Assembly (NCBI GenBank): GCA_951828585.1
Contig: OX639991.1
Span: 1,210,576-1,274,575 of the forward strand
Reading direction: 5' to 3'
DNA: 64,000 nt
From: Longimicrobiales bacterium
Lineage (GTDB): Bacteria; Gemmatimonadota; Gemmatimonadetes; Longimicrobiales; Gaopeijiaceae
In this document: positions 56,992-64,000 of the stretch, one piece after another
How positions within the stretch are numbered: the first letter of the stretch is position 1
Layout of the letters: each line of letters begins with the position of its first letter
Notes under the pieces: generated by a model
The model's input: only the letters and a program-made list of their open reading frames with translations
What the model was told of the DNA's origin: nothing
The model's database searches: none
Position numbers and translations under genes: made by a program

Positions 56992-58917
56992 CTACCGATT
57001 GCCGAAGATCGCCCGGGCGGCGCTCGCGCTCCGGCTTCTGCGTGCCTGCTGGTCCCCGAATCCGGTCAGGAGGCTGACCGGGTCGTAGCCGATTCGGAAC
57101 CGAAGATTGCGAAGCCCGCCGGCCTGTAGTGGCGCGGCCAGATCGACCCTCACGACTTGCCTGGCCCCTGGCGGAAGAGCGATGCGCAGCCCAGCACCCA
57201 CCGCCCCCTTGAGGCCGGTATCCGCGCCCAACGGTACGCCTCCATGCCAACCGGTCCCGACGTCGGCAAAGAGGGTAAGGCCGAGATCGAACAGGCCCGG
57301 GAAGCTCCCCAACACGACCCTGTCTTCCATGTGGGCCACGAACCTCCGGCCCACCGGCAAGTCCTCCCTGCTGTAGCCCCGCACCCCGTTCGGTCCGCCG
57401 AGCGTGAGCTGAAACGGGAGCGAGTTGTCCCACCCCCCCACCCCTTTCATCCCCAGTACCAGAGTGTGCCGGGGCGTGGCGGCGCTGACGCCTGCTTCCT
57501 CCTCCCGCCCCGGCTGCCAGTAGAAGTAGGCGCCGGCTTCGGCGAGCACGTCGCGCATGCCGCCCACCTCTCCTCCCAGGGGCCGGGCCGCCTCTATCGC
57601 CATCTCGGAGTTGAAGACCCAGCTGTCGCCGGTCGCTCCGCCGAACAGGGAGACCCAGCCGCGCAGTTCGTGGTAATCGTCGTCCGCGGCCCAGGTGGGC
57701 CTACCCAGGGTGGTGGCGACGGTGACGAGTGCCTGGGTACCCACGCGTACATCCTGGTCGCTGCGGAGCGCATCCAGCCCGCGGCGGGTGACGAAGTCTA
57801 TGTTCCGTTTGCCGGCCATGAGTGTGAGTCGGGCGGCGCGCCTCCGGTTCACATGTGTCCCAAGCACTCCTGCGGTGGCGGCGTCCGCGGTGTCGGGGTT
57901 GGAAAAGTCGGACCAGGAAACCACAGTGACCCCGTCGGGATAGTCGTCGAAGGAAATGTCTTCCCAGGAGACTCCGGCCCCCACCACCGTCAGGTCCCCG
58001 GGCGTACCGAATCGACGCGCCAACATCGTCGCCGCCCGGCTGGTTCGCATGGGGAGATTCACATGTGAAAAGTCCGATTCGGCTGGGACCGCGTAGCGGA
58101 ACAGGTCCTCTCGCCGCGAATAGAACTCGACGAACGCCCAATGGCCCACCTCGCCTACGAACGGGTAGGTGAGCGACTCGTGAAAGAACCGGCCGGTGCG
58201 GGTTCTGCCCGCACCGATTCGGCCGTCCATGCGCGTCCCGGCCAGCCGCGGCGTGCGCAGCTCGAGCCCTACGTCCCGCCGCTCGTCCTCTTCGATGAGG
58301 TACATGCCCAGAAGGATGCCGGTACCCATCAGGTTCTCTTCGGTGAACGAGACATGCGTGATCCTGAGACGCTCATCGAACTCGGGGCGGATATCGAGCT
58401 TGAGCGTCCACTTGTCGCGAGTGTCGACGACGATATCGACCTCGGTCTCCGAGACAGTGACGGGATAGACATCGGCGTCCGCAATGAAGGGCAGGGCTCT
58501 CAGGATGCGTGCGGACTCTTCGATGAGGAACGGGTCGAAGCAGTCCCCTTCCGCGAACAGTATTTCGTCGCGGATCAGGCTCGGGCGGGTACGGCGGTGG
58601 ACCCGGTTGGCGACCCAGTTTGCGAGGCGTTCGGCCCGGTTGACGGACTGGCCGGAGTCCGCAACCGGCGGGTAGATCGTGTGGTTGTCGACGAAGATCT
58701 CGCGAATGACGAGCCCGTCGCAGACGGTGTCGACCGCCGCGTCGCCGACTTCCTGCGCCGACGTGCCGGTCGTGCGAAAGACGCACGCGGAAACGACGAC
58801 CGCGCATGCCATCCAGCGGAGGATGGCAGCCCGCGGAACAACCCTCCCGGCATTCGAGCGGCGATGGATCCGCGCTGGACCGCTTCGCTCAGGCCACGGA
58901 CTGCTGGCTCCGTTCAT
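56992..58917 (-). CDS. Omp85/BamA-family outer-membrane protein with POTRA domain
   Basis: A 641-residue protein read from ATG 58917. The basic N-terminus contains the signal (WMACAVVVSACVFRTTGTSAQ). A POTRA-like domain follows (about residues 60-190) with FAEGDCFDPFLIEESARILR and IADADVYPVTVSETEVDIVV. After it comes a 16-strand-type barrel, ending GAVGAGLRIALPPGARQVVR and LRFRIGYDPVSLLT. It carries only one or two POTRAs, unlike BamA with five. TamA-, ShlB- or patatin-type relatives are possible. It is divergent from the malic enzyme gene. Confidence 0.8.
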   Translation of the reverse strand: MNGASSPWPERSGPARIHRRSNAGRVVPRAAILRWMACAVVVSACVFRTTGTSAQEVGDAAVDTVCDGLVIREIFVDNHTIYPPVADSGQSVNRAERLANWVANRVHRRTRPSLIRDEILFAEGDCFDPFLIEESARILRALPFIADADVYPVTVSETEVDIVVDTRDKWTLKLDIRPEFDERLRITHVSFTEENLMGTGILLGMYLIEEDERRDVGLELRTPRLAGTRMDGRIGAGRTRTGRFFHESLTYPFVGEVGHWAFVEFYSRREDLFRYAVPAESDFSHVNLPMRTSRAATMLARRFGTPGDLTVVGAGVSWEDISFDDYPDGVTVVSWSDFSNPDTADAATAGVLGTHVNRRRAARLTLMAGKRNIDFVTRRGLDALRSDQDVRVGTQALVTVATTLGRPTWAADDDYHELRGWVSLFGGATGDSWVFNSEMAIEAARPLGGEVGGMRDVLAEAGAYFYWQPGREEEAGVSAATPRHTLVLGMKGVGGWDNSLPFQLTLGGPNGVRGYSREDLPVGRRFVAHMEDRVVLGSFPGLFDLGLTLFADVGTGWHGGVPLGADTGLKGAVGAGLRIALPPGARQVVRVDLAAPLQAGGLRNLRFRIGYDPVSLLTGFGDQQARRSRSASAARAIFGNR

Positions 58918-59023
58918 GATTTCATGGAGGTGCGTGAGCCCCGTCCCGGGGGATGCAGGATTTGCCACATGTCAAGATCGTTAGACTGTGACGGGCGTCA
59001 AAGGGTTCGCCAGGTCACAGCCG

Positions 59024-59053
59024 TTGACGGGGCTCCGCCGCTGCGGGTAGGAT
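59024..59053 (+). promoter_or_regulatory. Promoter of the malic enzyme gene
   Basis: TTGACG (59024-59029), an 18-bp spacer and TAGGAT (59048-59053), in the divergent region between the barrel protein and maeB, 65 bp before the start. Confidence 0.4.
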
Positions 59054-59117
59054 CACAGCCGGAAAGGATCGGCTGTGGCGCCGCCCGGCCGGCCCGCACA
59101 AGAGGGGAGACGATTCG

Positions 59118-61370
<2,253 letters not shown>

Positions 61371-61392
61371 CCCGGTGACGCGGCGGGAAGTC

Positions 61393-61422
61393 GGTGGTGC
61401 AGCGCCGCGGTGGTGCAGCGCC
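61393..61422. repeat. Short tandem repeat between maeB and pckA
   Basis: GGTGGTGCAGCGCC occurs twice (61393-61406 and 61409-61422) with a 2-bp spacer, a 16-bp period, about 20 bp after the maeB stop. Probably slippage; no function seen. Confidence 0.8.
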
Positions 61423-61493
61423 ATCGGTAGACGCCCGGACATGAGGCGGACACATTACCGGGTTGCCCGGTTTCGCCCCGCGATACGGGCTCG

Positions 61494-63107
<1,614 letters not shown>

Positions 63108-63150
63108 ACGGGCAGCGAGGATTTCTGCCGCGGGCTTCACAAGGAGAACC

Positions 63151-64000
63151 ATGGGTCGACCACGATGCTGGCGGTTCGGGCCGATCGCGCTGCTCGTGTT
63201 GTTTACCGCCTGCGAGCAGACGGAGAAGCTGCAGGACCGATTCCGTGATCTGACGCCCCACGAGACCTATCAGGCGCAGCTTGCCGACGCGGGGCTTGCC
63301 GAGACGGCGCTGGGGAGGGACTGGACGCAGGCCGGCGAAAGCGCCCTCGAGGACGCGACCACCATCACCCTCCCCTTCCAGGAGACGGGCCACATCACGC
63401 CGGACCGTCCCTCGGCGGTGGGCTACCGGATCACCATACCGCGTGGCCGCAAGCTGACCTTCGAGGTGTCCCTCGATTCCGAAGAAGGCACCCGCCTCTT
63501 CATCGACCTGTTCCGGGTGCCCGCGAACGAGGAGGATTCGTTCCGGCCCGTGTTCTCGTCCGACTCGGTGTCGCGCACCTTCGAGCACGAACCGTGGCGC
63601 GGCGGCGACTTTATCCTGCGCGTCCAGCCCGAGCTGCTGCGGGGCGGGAACTACCGTGTCACGCTGCGCGAGGAAGCCCAGTTGGGGTTCCCGGTCGAGG
63701 GGCGTGGCATGGGGTCGATCCAGAGCGTTTTCGGGGCGGAGCGGGACGGCGGGCGGCGACAGCATCACGGCGTGGACATCTTCGCGCCGCGAGGGACGCC
63801 GGTGCTGGCAGCCGCCGACGGCAGGGTGCGCCGTGTCAGGGAGACGCGGATAGGTGGAAAGGTTGTGTGGGTCCGTGAGTCTGTCCACGAGGCCAGCCTG
63901 TACTACGCACACCTGGATAGCCAGCACGTGAGCAATGGCCAGATGGTGGAGCGCGGGGACACCGTAGGGTTCGTCGGGAACACGGGGAATGCGCGCACCA
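63151..64000 (+). CDS. M23 metallopeptidase lipoprotein (3' end outside window)
   Basis: Read from ATG 63151 (ACAAGGAGAACC ahead), open to the window edge, so partial (at least 283 residues). A lipoprotein signal ends in LLVLFTAC. A beta-rich region follows (ITIPRGRKLTFEVSLDSEEG). Then comes the M23 peptidase domain: GRRQHHGVDIFAPRGTPVLA with the H-x-x-x-D zinc site, and SLYYAHLDSQHVSNGQMV with the H-x-H-type ligand region. Such enzymes cut peptidoglycan peptides or regulate amidases; the C-terminal end is missing, so activity cannot be judged fully. Confidence 0.88.
   Translation, partial: MGRPRCWRFGPIALLVLFTACEQTEKLQDRFRDLTPHETYQAQLADAGLAETALGRDWTQAGESALEDATTITLPFQETGHITPDRPSAVGYRITIPRGRKLTFEVSLDSEEGTRLFIDLFRVPANEEDSFRPVFSSDSVSRTFEHEPWRGGDFILRVQPELLRGGNYRVTLREEAQLGFPVEGRGMGSIQSVFGAERDGGRRQHHGVDIFAPRGTPVLAAADGRVRRVRETRIGGKVVWVRESVHEASLYYAHLDSQHVSNGQMVERGDTVGFVGNTGNART

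Overview
The window is a GC-rich bacterial chromosome segment, most likely from the Gemmatimonadota. That assignment is inferred from gene content: a complete alternative complex III operon, a YpdA-type bacillithiol-linked reductase, several secreted six-bladed beta-propeller proteins sharing a G-E-G-P-G-E-[YF] signature, N-acyl-D-amino-acid deacylase-like amidohydrolases, and many GTG/TTG starts behind strong AGGAGG sites. No rRNA, tRNA or CRISPR array was recognised, so the phylum cannot be confirmed from a marker RNA.

Layout. Positions 1-1.9 kb look like the decayed edge of a mobile island: the C-terminus of a DUF4357 protein and a tyrosine recombinase broken by two frame changes. Positions 2-20 kb are accessory: ypdA, a small lipoprotein, four beta-propeller proteins (two in tandem), a rare double-length amidohydrolase, a nested pair of insertion sequences (an IS110-type element apparently inserted in one end of a DDE element), a Tat-exported amidohydrolase, and a luxE-luxC pair with no luciferase genes. 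Positions 20.8-24.1 kb hold an ABC exporter, a class I glutamine amidotransferase and a small unknown protein.

From 24 kb the window is mostly core metabolism. actABCDEF (24.4-31.9 kb) encodes the quinol:electron-acceptor oxidoreductase alternative complex III. A minus-strand block follows: serine hydrolase, trmJ, MFS transporter, a 59-residue tatA, and an acyl-CoA dehydrogenase. Then come gcvH, gcvP, a metallo-hydrolase and a lipoate ligase-like gene, which fit together as part of the glycine cleavage system and its lipoylation. A TolQ/ExbB-like channel gene is followed by a lytic transglycosylase and a second ABC exporter, then a cold-shock gene.

The least explained unit is at 48-52.4 kb: a translationally coupled pair made of an MscS-type channel with a lipoprotein signal and a 1029-residue, mostly helical protein with a degraded P-loop NTPase core and a C-terminal winged-helix-like tail. 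The right end carries polA (its 3'-5' exonuclease site is erased), a short ssb without the acidic tip, a group 2 sigma factor, an Omp85-type outer-membrane protein, a malic enzyme, an ATP-type PEP carboxykinase, and the start of a lipoprotein M23 peptidase cut by the window edge.
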